Shown here in pieces: positions 51,425-63,299 of a stretch of DNA of 64,000 nt. Below the pieces are notes generated by a model. The model saw only the letters and a list, made by a program, of their open reading frames with translations, did not search any database and was not told where the DNA came from. The DNA lies in NCBI RefSeq assembly GCF_964340395.1, contig NC_135552.1:3326517-3390516 (forward strand). The letters are read 5' to 3'. How positions within the stretch are numbered: the first letter of the stretch is position 1; every line of letters starts with the position of its first letter. Origin of the DNA: Glandiceps talaboti. Its lineage: Eukaryota > Hemichordata > Enteropneusta > Spengelidae. The position numbers and the translations under genes are program-made.

Positions 51425-52107
51425 TCTATGATCGTAGTCTAAATGAAATATTCTATATTTGTTTTTGCTGCTATGATACTCATTTTAGTTCTTATAAATA
51501 ACACTCCTTTATCATTGACTATGCTGTAATCTGTATCCATGACAACCTAGTCATTCTGCATATATAGGCACCAGCACAGTCTGCAGTATCAATAAATGAC
51601 TAAAAATTACTGAACATGTTGACAAGGCAGAGTACTATACTAGGCCATGGCTGTATACATCCATGACGGCGTATCCCAGGTAAACAGGAAGCAAAACAGA
51701 TTGTATGATTACTGACTTGTGTGAAGCATACATCTATTTGTGTGTCTTTGTTATGCAAATCAAATAGCCCAATGTACTAGATTTATGTTAAATGAAACCT
51801 CATTATCGAGCATGCGCTGTCACATGAACTGACATGTTAAATTCAACAACATTAAACACACTTCATATGAGCATACTAGAGACAGCACGAGGAAAGGCAT
51901 AATGTTGTCATCTTTATCTTGTACTTTGACCAAGTATCACTATTAGTATGGTCATTCGCTGAGTTGAAAACATAGCACAGCATAATTGAGACTATCGATC
52001 ACATATCGTCTAGCTTTCGTCTCCTCACAACACCATTATCATCTAATTTATATCTCAGACCACCAAACGGTCTGTCTTTATATATTCTCCTCTTATTTGG
52101 CAAAGCT
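51425..52107. other. Region upstream of the 326-aa reading frame
   Basis: AT-rich. A TATATATT lies only about 25 bases before the ATG, and a small inverted repeat (AGACC, 7 bases, GGTCT) at about 52059-52075. No promoter could be fixed. Confidence 0.35.
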
Positions 52108-53088
52108 ATGGATCTATGGTTGAAGTCGTCAAAACCTCAAGTGGTGTCATCTCGGGGATCGGGAGAGAGGTGTGAGTTAGGAGCTGTCACAAATGGGGAT
52201 CTCCATCGTCATGGCGATATCAATTCCTCAAAAACTCACACTAGACAGAAAGGTACTAGCGAAGATATCCACAGCCTTTTAGAGATTTCTAGTCGACTAT
52301 CCAAACTACGCATTCAACGCACCATGGACAAAGACTATGTTAGCAAGGCAAGTAAAGATACACATTTTCCTATGCCTTCTCGATATTCTCCAACGGTCTT
52401 AAAGTACTCTCCTAAAAGTAAAAGGGTAAATGAAAACAACTCATCATCAGCTATTGGCGGCGATGGATATTGTCATCCACGATGTAAAATCAACTTCAAA
52501 ATGTGCAGTCGAGTTGAAAAGCAAGCCCGTGAAAACGTAAAGGGAGATATGCGCCGAAGGGTTCTTCTTAGATTACGACGTACGGATATGTCAAACACCC
52601 TTGGGGAAAGAACTGCTGCTTGTGATGAACACGACGACAACATGGAGCGGGCGACCTGGCGATCAAATAAATGGAGCGATCGCAAAGCAGAGTTCAATTG
52701 TATAAGTGATATACGTGATAACGAAGATGATGACAGAGATGTAGCCTTCGAGGAAGAGATGCTGGGAATACACCACCCACCATTTAGCAGCACACATATG
52801 CCTGACGTCGGTAGAACACTCGCCAGACAAGGCGGCCGACATCTCTCATATACGATGTCAAACGATCCTGTCGGAGGAGATTCACCTTCCGAAACTGAAG
52901 ACGGGAACCCCGATGAAGATGACTCTGCTGTCAACTATGCTAGTCTACGCACGCCTGTTACACTACGATCACCTATGGATATCGATTCTCAACCGAACGA
53001 CGTACCTCTTCATTTTCCCAGCGTAAGACATCATAGACGAGGGGCTGTCGTCAGCATCGAAATACCAAAATATTTGCTGGAGAATTAA
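52108..53088 (+). CDS. Unrecognised 326-residue protein
   Basis: The ATG at 52108 opens a 326-codon frame that is visibly GC-richer and less repetitive than its flanks. An AATAAA at 53210-53215, about 120 bases after the TAA, supports a real 3' end. The protein is hydrophilic with no signal peptide or membrane helix. The N-terminal half is basic and Ser-rich. A Cys/basic patch, CHPRCKINFKMCSR (about residues 122-135), is followed by a strongly basic stretch with RRRVLLRLRR. An acidic middle (DNEDDDRDVAFEEE) and an acidic patch (SETEDGNPDEDD) follow. It ends VVSIEIPKYLLEN. I recognise no family. It could be a single-exon gene or the last exon of a longer one, since the segment before the ATG was not excluded as coding through a splice. 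Confidence 0.65.
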   Translation: MDLWLKSSKPQVVSSRGSGERCELGAVTNGDLHRHGDINSSKTHTRQKGTSEDIHSLLEISSRLSKLRIQRTMDKDYVSKASKDTHFPMPSRYSPTVLKYSPKSKRVNENNSSSAIGGDGYCHPRCKINFKMCSRVEKQARENVKGDMRRRVLLRLRRTDMSNTLGERTAACDEHDDNMERATWRSNKWSDRKAEFNCISDIRDNEDDDRDVAFEEEMLGIHHPPFSSTHMPDVGRTLARQGGRHLSYTMSNDPVGGDSPSETEDGNPDEDDSAVNYASLRTPVTLRSPMDIDSQPNDVPLHFPSVRHHRRGAVVSIEIPKYLLEN

Positions 53089-53209
53089 GTCTTTACGAAC
53101 AACATTTTAAGAACTATAATCAACGTTGCTATGGTAACTGCTATGAACTCTGTGGGAAAGATAACAAGTATAGTGCCTTATTGTACGGTAGCATATCTCT
53201 TTCATACGC

Positions 53210-53215
53210 AATAAA
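53210..53215 (+). terminator. Poly(A) signal of the 326-aa gene
   Basis: AATAAA about 120 bases after the stop codon. A 44-bp direct repeat (TACTTTGTAGTAAGAATGTT) follows at about 53220-53308. Confidence 0.6.
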
Positions 53216-53219
53216 ATAT

Positions 53220-53308
53220 GTACTTTGTAGTAAGAATGTTACCTTGCATGCATTTGTGTAATATTACTTTGTAGTAAGAATGTTACCTTGCATGCGTTTG
53301 TGCAATAT
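53220..53308. repeat. 44-bp direct duplication
   Basis: Two adjacent copies starting TACTTTGTAGTAAGAATGTT. They differ at a few positions (GCATGCATT versus GCATGCGTT). Confidence 0.8.
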
Positions 53309-54289
53309 TTCAATTTATGCTCGTTATTGATAAAATATTTAGTTTTGTATTTGTTATCGCACTTTGAATGACACTCTCTAGTTGCCAGCTATTCCAAATT
53401 TATATTGCTTTGGGATCCATACATCACCAGGGATTGTCTTGCCAGAAGCCAGACATCACACAATATTCCGCCATTGTTCTCACTTTCCCGCATCAGTTCT
53501 ATTCGAGTCAACTAATATGACACAGCACAGACTGTTTGTTTCGACTCAAGCTTCCATTGTATTTGGTGATAGACAATGAAGGCATCTTCAGCATCGACAG
53601 TGCGAATGTGAGAAATTTGAAAATCACGACTGAGTAGAACCATGGAAGTATAACCCACAGGTAGAACCATAGACAGTAGAGGGGGAGCTACTGTAGAACC
53701 ATAGATCTATTATCTCAATAATAGATCAATGGTAGAACAAGTCTACGTGGAACACGACACCAACAGATTTCACACTGTCTGTGCTCAATGTTAGAAATTT
53801 TATTTTACCCCACATGATCATATTTTCATCTTTTTAAATTCTAATTGACATCGATTCGTCAAAGGGTCAACCCAATTATTGTGTCAGCTGCTATAAGATG
53901 TTAATTTTGTCTATATAAACCGGTCATTAAAGACCGGAAGCAAAACATGTTTTGGTCGACCATAGACAGAAGAGGTGTTTATGTTATGACTGACACCTTT
54001 CTGTTTTGTGTACAATCGTATGCTAAAATGTAATAATAATATAAAGTATAATATTCAAACCACTAAACCTGAAACAGTATCTTTTAGGGAGACAAACACC
54101 CTTATAACATTACAGCACACTGTGATTGCAGTCATTTGTCGCGACCCAAATCATACAAATAAGAACATTTGCTATATATTTTCTTTCCGACAGACACTAT
54201 TTTTGGTTGGGATTCAAATAAAGCAGAAGTTTTAACCAGACGTGTACTTCTCCTGGAACTCAAGACACTAATTGTCTTATTTGATAGTT
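53309..54289. other. AT-rich DNA with CATAGA motifs, no gene recognised
   Basis: Scattered ACCATAGA motifs at about 53639-53702 and 53958 resemble half of the CATAGACCCT hairpins. A small hairpin, GGTCATTAAAGACCGG, lies at about 53922. No gene was seen. Confidence 0.4.
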
Positions 54290-54545
54290 ATATTGTAGAC
54301 CCAGGGAATTGAGAAAGTTAAAAGAGCCGTTGTGCTGTTATACTGTAGACCCAGGCAATTGAGAAAGTTAAAACGGCCAATGTGCTGTTATACTGTAGAC
54401 CCAGGCAATTGAGAAAGTTAAAAGGGCCAATGTGCTGTTATACTGTAGACACAGGCAATTGAGAAAGTTAAAAGGGCCAATGTGCTGTTATACTGTAGAC
54501 CCAGGCAATTGAGAAAGTTAAAAGGGCCAATGTGCTGTTATAGGC
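54290..54545. repeat. 50-bp minisatellite, five copies
   Basis: The unit GACCCAGGCAATTGAGAAAG, then about 30 bases ending TTATACTGTA, is repeated about five times. The first copy is slightly diverged. Confidence 0.93.
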
Positions 54546-55090
54546 CCATATGTCATGGATAATGGTTGTTAAACGAATTTGAACACAATCTGGGAATTAA
54601 CATGAATTATTGTATTATTATAATAAATATTTGTTGTTAATAATAAAAAAATATTACAAATCTAAATTGAAACCTTGTAGAACACATTCTGTAATCCTGA
54701 TATACCCCAGTGATCTACAACACCACATCCCAAATGCTGCCTTTAGGAATCCGAGTTTACTATAACCATAGACCCTAGGGTCTATGCTATAACGATGTTT
54801 GTATATTTTTTTCTTCAATCGTGGTTCTATGCTCCCAACTATCGGGTATCTGAAATAGGCTTTTACCAGCTAGGCACACCATTTTTTGGTCGACATCATG
54901 ACGGGGTACAGCAAACGAAGCACTTTGTACAAAAAGCTAGGCTGTACATATAAAAGTCGAATTTTACAAAATTGTAATATCTACTAGAGTGATACGTTGA
55001 TGTTTTTTAAATGGCAAATGTTAATATTGACGAGAATATGAAGCTGACCATTGGTTTAGAGGAGAGAAGGAAACGAGACAAGGACAGTGG
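54546..55090. other. AT-rich DNA
   Basis: It contains the palindrome at 54767-54786 and otherwise nothing recognised. Confidence 0.45.
54767..54786. repeat. Perfect 20-bp palindrome CATAGACCCTAGGGTCTATG
   Basis: A loop-free palindrome, the core of the hairpins at 51389-51424 and 57346-57380. Confidence 0.75.
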
Positions 55091-57177
55091 GCATATGGAT
55101 CCAGCGGTAGGGTGTGTTGTGATATGTTGTTGTGGGGTGAGGAGGGATCCAGCGGTAGGGTGTGTTGTGATATGTTGTCGTGGGCTGAGGAGGGGTCCAG
55201 CGGTAGGGTGTGTTGTGATATGTTGCTGTGGGGTGAGGAGGGATCCAGCGGTAGGGTGTGTTGTGATATGTTGTCGTGGGGTGAGGAGGGATCCAGCGGT
55301 AGGGTGTGTTGTGATATGTTGTTGTGAGGTGAGGAGGGATCCAGCGGTAGGGTGTGTTGTGATATGTTGTTGTGGGGTGAGGAGGGGTCCAGTGGTAGGG
55401 TGTGTTGTGAACTGTTGTTGTGGGGTGAGGAGGAATCCAGCGGCAGGGTGTGTTGTGAAATGTTGTTGTAGGGTGAGGAGGGATCCAGTGGTAGGGTGTG
55501 TTGTGATATGTTGTTGTGGGGTGAGGAGGGATCCAGTGGTAGGGTGTGTTGTGATATGTTGTTGTGGGGTGAGGAGGGGTCCAGTGGTAGGGTGTGTTGT
55601 GAAATGTACGTTGTTGTGGGGTGGGGAGGGGTCCAGTGGTAGGGTGTGTTGTGATATGTTGTTGTGGGGTGAGGAGGGATCCAGTGGTAGGGTGTGTTGT
55701 GAAATGTTGTTGTAGGGTGAGGAGGGATCCAGTGGTAGGGTGTGTTGTGAAATGTTGTTGTAGGGTGAGGAGGGATCCAGTGGTAGGGTGTGTTGTGAAA
55801 TGTTGTTGTAGGGTGAGGAGGGATCCAGTGGTAGGGTGTGTTGTGAAATGTTGTTGTAGGGTGAGGAGGGATCCAGTGGTAGGGTGTGTTGTGAAATGTT
55901 GTTGTGGGGTGAGGAGGGATCCAGTGGTAGGGTGTGTTGTGAAATGTTGTTGTGGGGTGAGGAGGGATCCAGTGGTAGGGTGTGTTGTGAAATGTTGTTG
56001 TAGGGTGAGGAGGGATCCAGTGGTAGGGTGTGTTGTGAAATGTTGTTGTGGGGTGAGGAGGGATCCATCGGTAGGTGTGTTGTGAACTGTTGTTGTGGGG
56101 TGAGGAGGGATCCAGCGGCAGGGTGTGTTGTGAAATGTTGTTGTAGGGTGAGGAGGGATCCAGTGGTAGGGTGTGTTGTGAAATGTTGTTGTAGGGTGAG
56201 GAGGGATCCAGTGGTAGGGTGTGTTGTGAAATGTACGTTGTTGTGGGGTGGGGAGGGGTCCAGTGGTAGGGTGTGTTGTGATATGTTGTTGTGGGGTGAG
56301 GAGGGATCCAGTGGTAGGGTGTGTTGTGAAATGTTGTTGTAGGGTGAGGAGGGATCCAGTGGTAGGGTGTGTTGTGAAATGTTGTTGTAGGGTGAGGAGG
56401 GATCCAGTGGTAGGGTGTGTTGTGAAATGTTGTTGTAGGGTGAGGAGGGATCCAGTGGTAGGGTGTGTTGTGAAATGTTGTTGTAGGGTGAGGAGGGATC
56501 CAGTGGTAGGGTGTGTTGTGAAATGTTGTTGTGGGGTGAGGAGGGATCCAGTGGTAGGGTGTGTTGTGAAATGTTGTTGTGGGGTGAGGAGGGATCCAGT
56601 GGTAGGGTGTGTTGTGAAATGTTGTTGTAGGGTGAGGAGGGATCCAGTGGTAGGGTGTGTTGTGAAATGTTGTTGTGGGGTGAGGAGGGATCCATCGGTA
56701 GGTGTGTTGTGAACTGTTGTTGTGGGGTGAGGAGGGATCCAGCGGCAGGGTGTGTTGTGAAATGTTGTTGTAGGGTGAGGAGGGATCCAGTGGTAGGGTG
56801 TGTTGTGAAATGTTGTTGTAGGGTGAGGAGGGATCCAGTGGTAGGGTGTGTTGTGAAATGTTGTTGTTGTAGGGTGAGGAGGGATCCAGTGGTAGGGTGT
56901 GTTGTGAAATGTTGTTGTAGGGTGAGGAGGGATCCAGTGGTAGGGTGTGTTGTGAAATGTTGTTGTAGGGTGAGGAGGGATCCAGTGGTAGGGTGTGTTG
57001 TGAAATGTTGTTGTGGGGTGAGGAGGGATCCAGCGGTAGGGTGTGTTGTGATATGTTGTCGTGGGGTGAGGAGGGGTCCAGCGGTAGGGTGTGTTGTGAT
57101 ATGTTGTCGTGGGGTGAGGAGGGGTCCAGCGATAGGGGGTGTTGTGAAATGTACGTTGTTGTAGGGTGAAGAGGGAC
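55091..57177. repeat. 2.1-kb minisatellite of a 47-bp unit
   Basis: About 44 copies of a G-rich unit (GGATCCAGTGGTAGGGTGTG, TTGTGAAATG, then TTGTTGT and GGGTGAGGA). Most copies carry a BamHI site. There is a 627-bp higher-order repeat: the irregular copy ATGTACGTTGTTGTGGGGTG recurs at about 55604 and 56231. Because 47 is not a multiple of 3 and the C-rich strand almost lacks stop triplets, two minus frames stay open for over 2 kb (724 and 709 codons). They are read from the repeat, not from a gene. Confidence 0.96.
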
Positions 57178-57904
57178 ACATACAATCAGTTTTCGCTTTC
57201 CCCTATCAACGTCAATATAACTAAAAACTGTGTCATTAACTATTTTTTTCGAATGAACTCACAAAGTCGTCTCGTTGGCCGCATGTGACTCATGCTAGAC
57301 GAGAGCTTAAATAGCATACACTGTTTGATCTGTGTGTATCGAATAATAGACCCTCCACCCACGGTTGGTGGAGGGTCTATGATCGAATAGAACATCACAA
57401 GTTACAGGTACCATGAATCATTACCTGATTATGCCGCATTTAGATCCATTTGTCTTTGAGAAGACACAGGCAATGGCAGGTAGACAGTGCAGGGGAAATT
57501 GGAAGTGAACTCTGAAATGACCATGGCTGAATAGCCTCGGTTACTGAGTAAACTAGATTATATATAGACATAACAGTTCATATACACGCAGACCACACAA
57601 GGTGATGGTTACACCTAAAATTTCGAAATTACGAACTGCAAAGAACGCGTCGAACGTATTTTAATTATAGGGTTACGTGACAGTCACGACACACATATAA
57701 CAGATAAAAGACAATCAACAAAAGGCACATCACCTTGAATTACCAAATATTATTACAGGTGAATGTAGTGTGATTTCCAAAACGTTGTGTGGGTAGCTGA
57801 TCAAAGTCATATCATCGAAAATAGACATTTTACTGAACAGAGTATACATTATTATCAACATGGGTAGACACATACCATACAGTGGAAGCAAACTGACTTC
57901 AAAC
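57178..57904. other. AT-rich DNA with one hairpin
   Basis: Apart from the hairpin at 57346-57380, nothing was recognised. Confidence 0.45.
57346..57380. repeat. Hairpin of the CATAGACCCT family, 14-bp arms
   Basis: ATAGACCCTCCACC at 57346-57359 is exactly inverted at 57367-57380 around a 7-base loop. Arm and loop resemble the hairpin at 51389-51424, 6 kb away. Confidence 0.75.
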
Positions 57905-58180
57905 AAAATACCGTCTGGCTCAACAAAAATCTTAGCAACATTGCTACATTTTATCGTGCGGTATGACATATATCTTAGCAACATTGCTACATTTTCTTTG
58001 CACGTGTTACAATATCAATTTCTTAGCAGAGATGATAGTCAAATCGTATTCATTGCAACAATGTATAAATTTATCACGCATTGAAATTATTAAGCTGTGA
58101 CGTAATGACACATTCGCTTCAAGTTTTTGTCTCTCCAGACAATAAAATGTAGCAGTGTTGGTAGGATATTTGTAATTAGG
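57905..58180. mobile_element. Inverted-repeat element, family 'GTCTGGCTC', copy e
   Basis: The left arm (CGTCTGGCTCAACAAAAATC at about 57911) continues into AACATTGCTACATTTTATCG and a second unit about 50 bases on. The right arm at about 58133-58172 is inverted (CCAGACAATAAAATGTAGCA). Confidence 0.6.

Positions 58181-59289
<1,109 letters not shown>

Positions 59290-59374
<85 letters not shown>
59290..59374. repeat. (TA)n tract right of the LINE fragment
   Basis: About 42 TA dinucleotides directly after the (TGA)n tail. Confidence 0.95.
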
Positions 59375-59375
<1 letters not shown>

Positions 59376-60070
59376 GTCACCTGTCACCAATCTCGCATTC
59401 TGATTGGTCGAGAGCCCTGCAGCTATACAGGCGTATTTTTCACCAACAGCCGTAGTTTTGCTTTTTGTATCACGTGATCACTGCACGTCCCCTTGTAAAC
59501 AAACTTAGCAGACAACTAGAAATCCAGCTATAACCAGCATTTCCAATGAAAAAATTATTGTCAACTGTACATAATCATCGTTGTATACATTGTAACACGT
59601 TTTTGAACTGTATGTTTCGTGTCAAGGGGAATCACCAAAAATTCCACACAGAATGGCGAAAGTCCAGTGACGGCGAACGCACGTTCGCCACGCGGTCGTA
59701 AATATGAATTCCTAAATTTATGAAGGATATCAAAATTACCACCACAGAGAGTGCAGTTTTTGCTTAACTAGAACAACAAAGGATGTTACGGACATTTCTG
59801 TATATTTAATGGAATACAGTATGCAAAACAATGTACTCATATTTCAGCTGAAGGTTATTAGTGTGAATCTGACAGTGAGTGATATGCAAATAGTAAACAT
59901 TACGTCATACTATAGAGCTAACACGAACACACACTGCGTAGATTTGTTTTCAGACATGTTTGTCTGCGCATCACTTTGTTTACGTACATTTTGGAGAACG
60001 ACTTTAGTAAAATGTTCAAAGGTTCAGCTTAGGACAAAGCAATTACAAGTTTTTGTTGCAGATTTTCTGA

Positions 60071-60073
<3 letters not shown>
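59375..60073. other. Mixed DNA, no gene recognised
   Basis: A tight perfect hairpin, GGCGAACG-CA-CGTTCGCC, lies at 59672-59689. CCAAT-like motifs near 59387 and 59404 have no following gene. Confidence 0.4.
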
Positions 60074-60149
<76 letters not shown>

Positions 60150-60154
60150 TCTCT
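60074..60154. repeat. (CT)n microsatellite
   Basis: About 40 CT dinucleotides with one CCCT interruption, then a short GT-rich end. Confidence 0.95.
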
Positions 60155-61521
60155 GCGTGTGTGTATGTGTGCGTGGTACAATTTTTGCATGCTGCTTCAG
60201 TTAGTATTCGATATCGTGTTGATGTTTAACAAAATTTATAGCACTATTTTTCACAATTTCAACTTGCCAAAAAAGGTAAGTCTTGGAGAACTGAAAACCC
60301 AACAAAGTTGTTGAACGTGAAAGCTAATGAACGTGAAGATCTTTTTGTTCAAGGATGTAGCTGATGTCATTGTCAGCGGAGTATAGTCAACTTCTGGTAT
60401 TGTACTTTTTAAAATGATATTAAAATCAAACTGTTCAACGTTTTTACTTTACCATTTGGCCATTATGATGATAATTCTGACAAGGTCGTTGGCGGCGCAC
60501 TCCTATATATGTCATTTACGCTCGACAGAAACGCGACCTTGAAACGCACGTATTTTACTAACATAGTTAGTCAATACAACACTTGAAGGTGAAATAAAAA
60601 ACAAGAAGCCACTTATTTGTGTGTGACTATAAAAGACTTGGTTATTTTCATGTTTTGTGTTGTTGTAGTAGGTATAGTAGGTTCAAGACCACAAACTTTG
60701 CTCAGTAATATGAGTCGCTGTACGATGACAACAGTACCAAGAAAATAAATTATATTGACATTACAACGGTTTTACCGTAAAAAGGGAACATTTCTAAAAT
60801 TACGTCTGTACTTTTATTACAGCAATGCCTTATTCAAGAAAAACACGAACAAACTTAAAACAAAACAATGTATAAACGAACATAGCTACGTAGATTTAAA
60901 TAAATGTCAAGTTTACGGTCATGGACGTCGTTCTCAGAAAGCATAACTTTTAGTGACGTCTGTACCGCTGCATTGAACTGTATAAGACTAATAAAACATA
61001 AATTAAGGCTTCGTGATTCAAGGGCCATGGGGGAGGGGGGGGGGTCAGATTTGAATAGTTTTCTCGGTTACTTGGTTGGTGTCATCTGAAGATATTAATT
61101 AATTTTGTTACTGTTCTAATTGAAACATGAGTAACGATTCATATATATAGATATGGCATTATGGTAGTTTGGCGACACGAATGATTGAGTGGATGACGTA
61201 ATTTTTAGGGGTACCATAAACCGTTAAAATCAGATGAAAATGTGTGCATACCTATGTTTTAGCTATACTGAGATTTTCTACACATTTTAAGGTAAAAAGT
61301 AACAAAAATGTCAGGCTATATGAATTTTAAATACGTATTTATCATTTAGATGAAAACTGTGTTTTAAGTTGGCCCTTGTTCCTGAAATAGTGTTCACAGA
61401 TTCGGTTGGGATAAAGCCAGTGTCATCAACATCGTCACTATCACTTTGTATCACTGACTTGACATAAACTGCCAGGCTCTATAATTGTATAAAACTAGTT
61501 GTAATTTAGTCGCATTAAATT
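60155..61521. other. AT-rich DNA, no gene recognised
   Basis: A G run lies at about 61030-61044. No coding signal was seen. Confidence 0.45.
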
Positions 61522-61845
61522 TTGTCGACTAATCTTTGTGAGATGTTTGTTGAGTATTTTGAATATCAAAAATACATGTCATGTAAAAAATACATGTATC
61601 AATTCAGATGTCGTCATTTCAAATTCTATCGAAAACAAACAAAACATTATAATTATTATGATAGCAAAATAGAACATTTAGACTTTTTTCTCTGGACTAC
61701 CGTCTACAAAAACGTGTCCTATTCAACCAATATAAAATCCATCGTACATTACAATCCAAGTTGGACTAAATACCGATTAAAGTTTCCAAATACTTCCTTT
61801 TTCGGGTATAACCGTTGTCACAACTTTTTCGTACAAAGTCCTTGA
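61522..61845 (+). CDS. Weak 107-codon frame, Tyr/Phe/Cys-rich
   Basis: It opens at a TTG; the first ATG is at 61543 (MFVEYFEY). The sequence is rich in Tyr, Phe and Lys and ends YRLKFPNTSFFGYNRCHNFF, five residues before the stop. There is no signal peptide at the ATG and no recognised domain. The layout near the C-terminus (FP followed by Asn and Phe) loosely resembles the frames at 62180-62545 (plus) and 62907-63146 (minus). It may be an exon or chance. Confidence 0.2.
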   Translation: MSTNLCEMFVEYFEYQKYMSCKKYMYQFRCRHFKFYRKQTKHYNYYDSKIEHLDFFLWTTVYKNVSYSTNIKSIVHYNPSWTKYRLKFPNTSFFGYNRCHNFFVQSP

Positions 61846-62179
61846 ACTAACTGAATCATGTCATACACTTTCCAATCATTCAGCTCAAATTCGCTGCAGG
61901 AAACTAGAGAAGTGGATTCACACGTTGTTCTGATATGGTTAGTCCATGGGGCATTTATTGTATGTTTTCCAAGTGTCTATACCTTGATCTAGATACCTCT
62001 CAGTGCACCTCAGACCTGCAGTGGTCTTCCCCATCTTCCGACCGCAAGGGGGCGGGCTTCGATGGGTAGGCGTGTAAAGGGACGAAACTGACATGAGAAG
62101 TGCAAGGCATGTGTTCCTCCGTCGCATACAGCGGAATAATATAATTGTGTTGTCATAGAGGCGATCGAATTCAGATATC
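61846..62179. other. No gene recognised
   Basis: An 85-codon minus-strand frame here lacks any recognised domain. The stretch at about 62014-62080 is somewhat GC-rich. Confidence 0.35.
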
Positions 62180-62545
62180 ATGAAGGAGAACAACACTTGT
62201 AAAAATACAGTTTCCCCAGTAGAATTCTACATGTTCAACATCATGATCACTTCGTCGACAAAGTCCACACACATTTGCAATTTAACGGATTATAATTTAT
62301 ATACACCGACTCTTAAAGTGTCTCGGAGTGAGGTTAAGGTTTATCGACTGTTGTGTGTTCAGAGGGGTATACATCACACTTATCGTTATCATACGACGGC
62401 AGGTGTCATTACAAAGACATCAACAAAATTATCCATTATCGCGTATTATTCATACGAATACTGCACCATAGGAATCTCATTTTTGTTTCCTAAGGCGTTG
62501 GAGCCACTCCATCACAACGTGTTTCTTTATCATATTCCATCCTGA
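62180..62545 (+). CDS. Weak 121-codon frame
   Basis: The ATG at 62180 (MKENNTCKNT) opens 121 codons to a TGA. It is rich in Tyr, Thr and His and ends ISFLFPKALEPLHHNVFLYH, three residues before the stop. It has no signal peptide or membrane helix. A possible acceptor (GTTTCCCCAG) at about 62210-62219 would make it a last exon instead. No family is recognised. See the linked finding on loose similarity to neighbouring frames. Confidence 0.25.
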   Translation: MKENNTCKNTVSPVEFYMFNIMITSSTKSTHICNLTDYNLYTPTLKVSRSEVKVYRLLCVQRGIHHTYRYHTTAGVITKTSTKLSIIAYYSYEYCTIGISFLFPKALEPLHHNVFLYHIPS

Positions 62546-62906
62546 CTGAACATTCGACGTAGAAACAACCACATATATCCGTAGACAGCAATCACATACG
62601 TACATACAGTTTCCCTGTCTGTGGTATGCATTCATATTATTATGAGTAGGTTGTAGAATCCACGAGACATTTGTTTATCGGTGGAAGGGATGATCACGTG
62701 TTGTTATTTTCGAATCGATGTAACTGACGTTACTCATAGCAATATTAGCAGACATCAGAATTCTCTTGTCGATAATTTTCGATTGTTCATGAAGGTGGGG
62801 ATTAAAAACGCTACAATACACTGTGTTACACATATCCAATAGTTTGATTCACTGTGCGTTGTCAACCTCCAGTCAATATTAAGGTATTATACGCATATAC
62901 TAAAAA

Positions 62907-63146
62907 TTAACCGTTGATTTGTATACGAAGAAGATAGTCGTAGAGTGCAATGTTCATTTTCCATGGAAAAACGCACACACTAGTTCCTTGCAGAGAATTT
63001 TCTATACGTTCCACATAGAGGTATTCATAGTACTCGCACATAAATTGATCCAGTATTATCGTTCCTGTAACTATCCTATATACATTAAATGAAGTACCGT
63101 TGGATACCAGCACCACATATGTTTCACAGGAATAATCCAACGACTT
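62907..63146 (-). CDS. Weak exon-like frame (about 79 residues)
   Basis: After a possible acceptor (GGGTACAG, read on the minus strand, ending at 63147), the frame reads KSLDYSCETYVVLVSNGTSF to a TAA at 62907-62909, ending VFPWKMNIALYDYLLRIQING. It has one sequon (N16 of this exon) and three cysteines. The alternating hydrophobic pattern would suit a beta-rich secreted domain (inference). No homologue is recognised and no upstream exon was identified. Confidence 0.25.
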   Translation of the reverse strand, partial: KSLDYSCETYVVLVSNGTSFNVYRIVTGTIILDQFMCEYYEYLYVERIENSLQGTSVCVFPWKMNIALYDYLLRIQING

Positions 63147-63299
63147 CTGTACCCACAAATATACAAATCATATTTGTTGAGTTACTTCTCACAGCCGCAA
63201 CCAATAACTATAGCAACATCCAAAAACCAGGGGATTGCAACGTCCCCTAGAACTGTCAAGCACTATAATACAAACTTAACAATACGAGGCGAATCCATA

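Noticed and set aside
52473-52934. 153-codon minus-strand frame inside the 326-aa gene
   Set aside because: Antisense shadow; the plus frame is longer, starts with ATG and has a poly(A) signal.
55007-57185. Two minus-strand frames of 724 and 709 codons (THPTTGSLLTLQQ-type repeats)
   Set aside because: They are translations of the 47-bp minisatellite. Overlapping frames are equally open and only strand composition keeps stops away.
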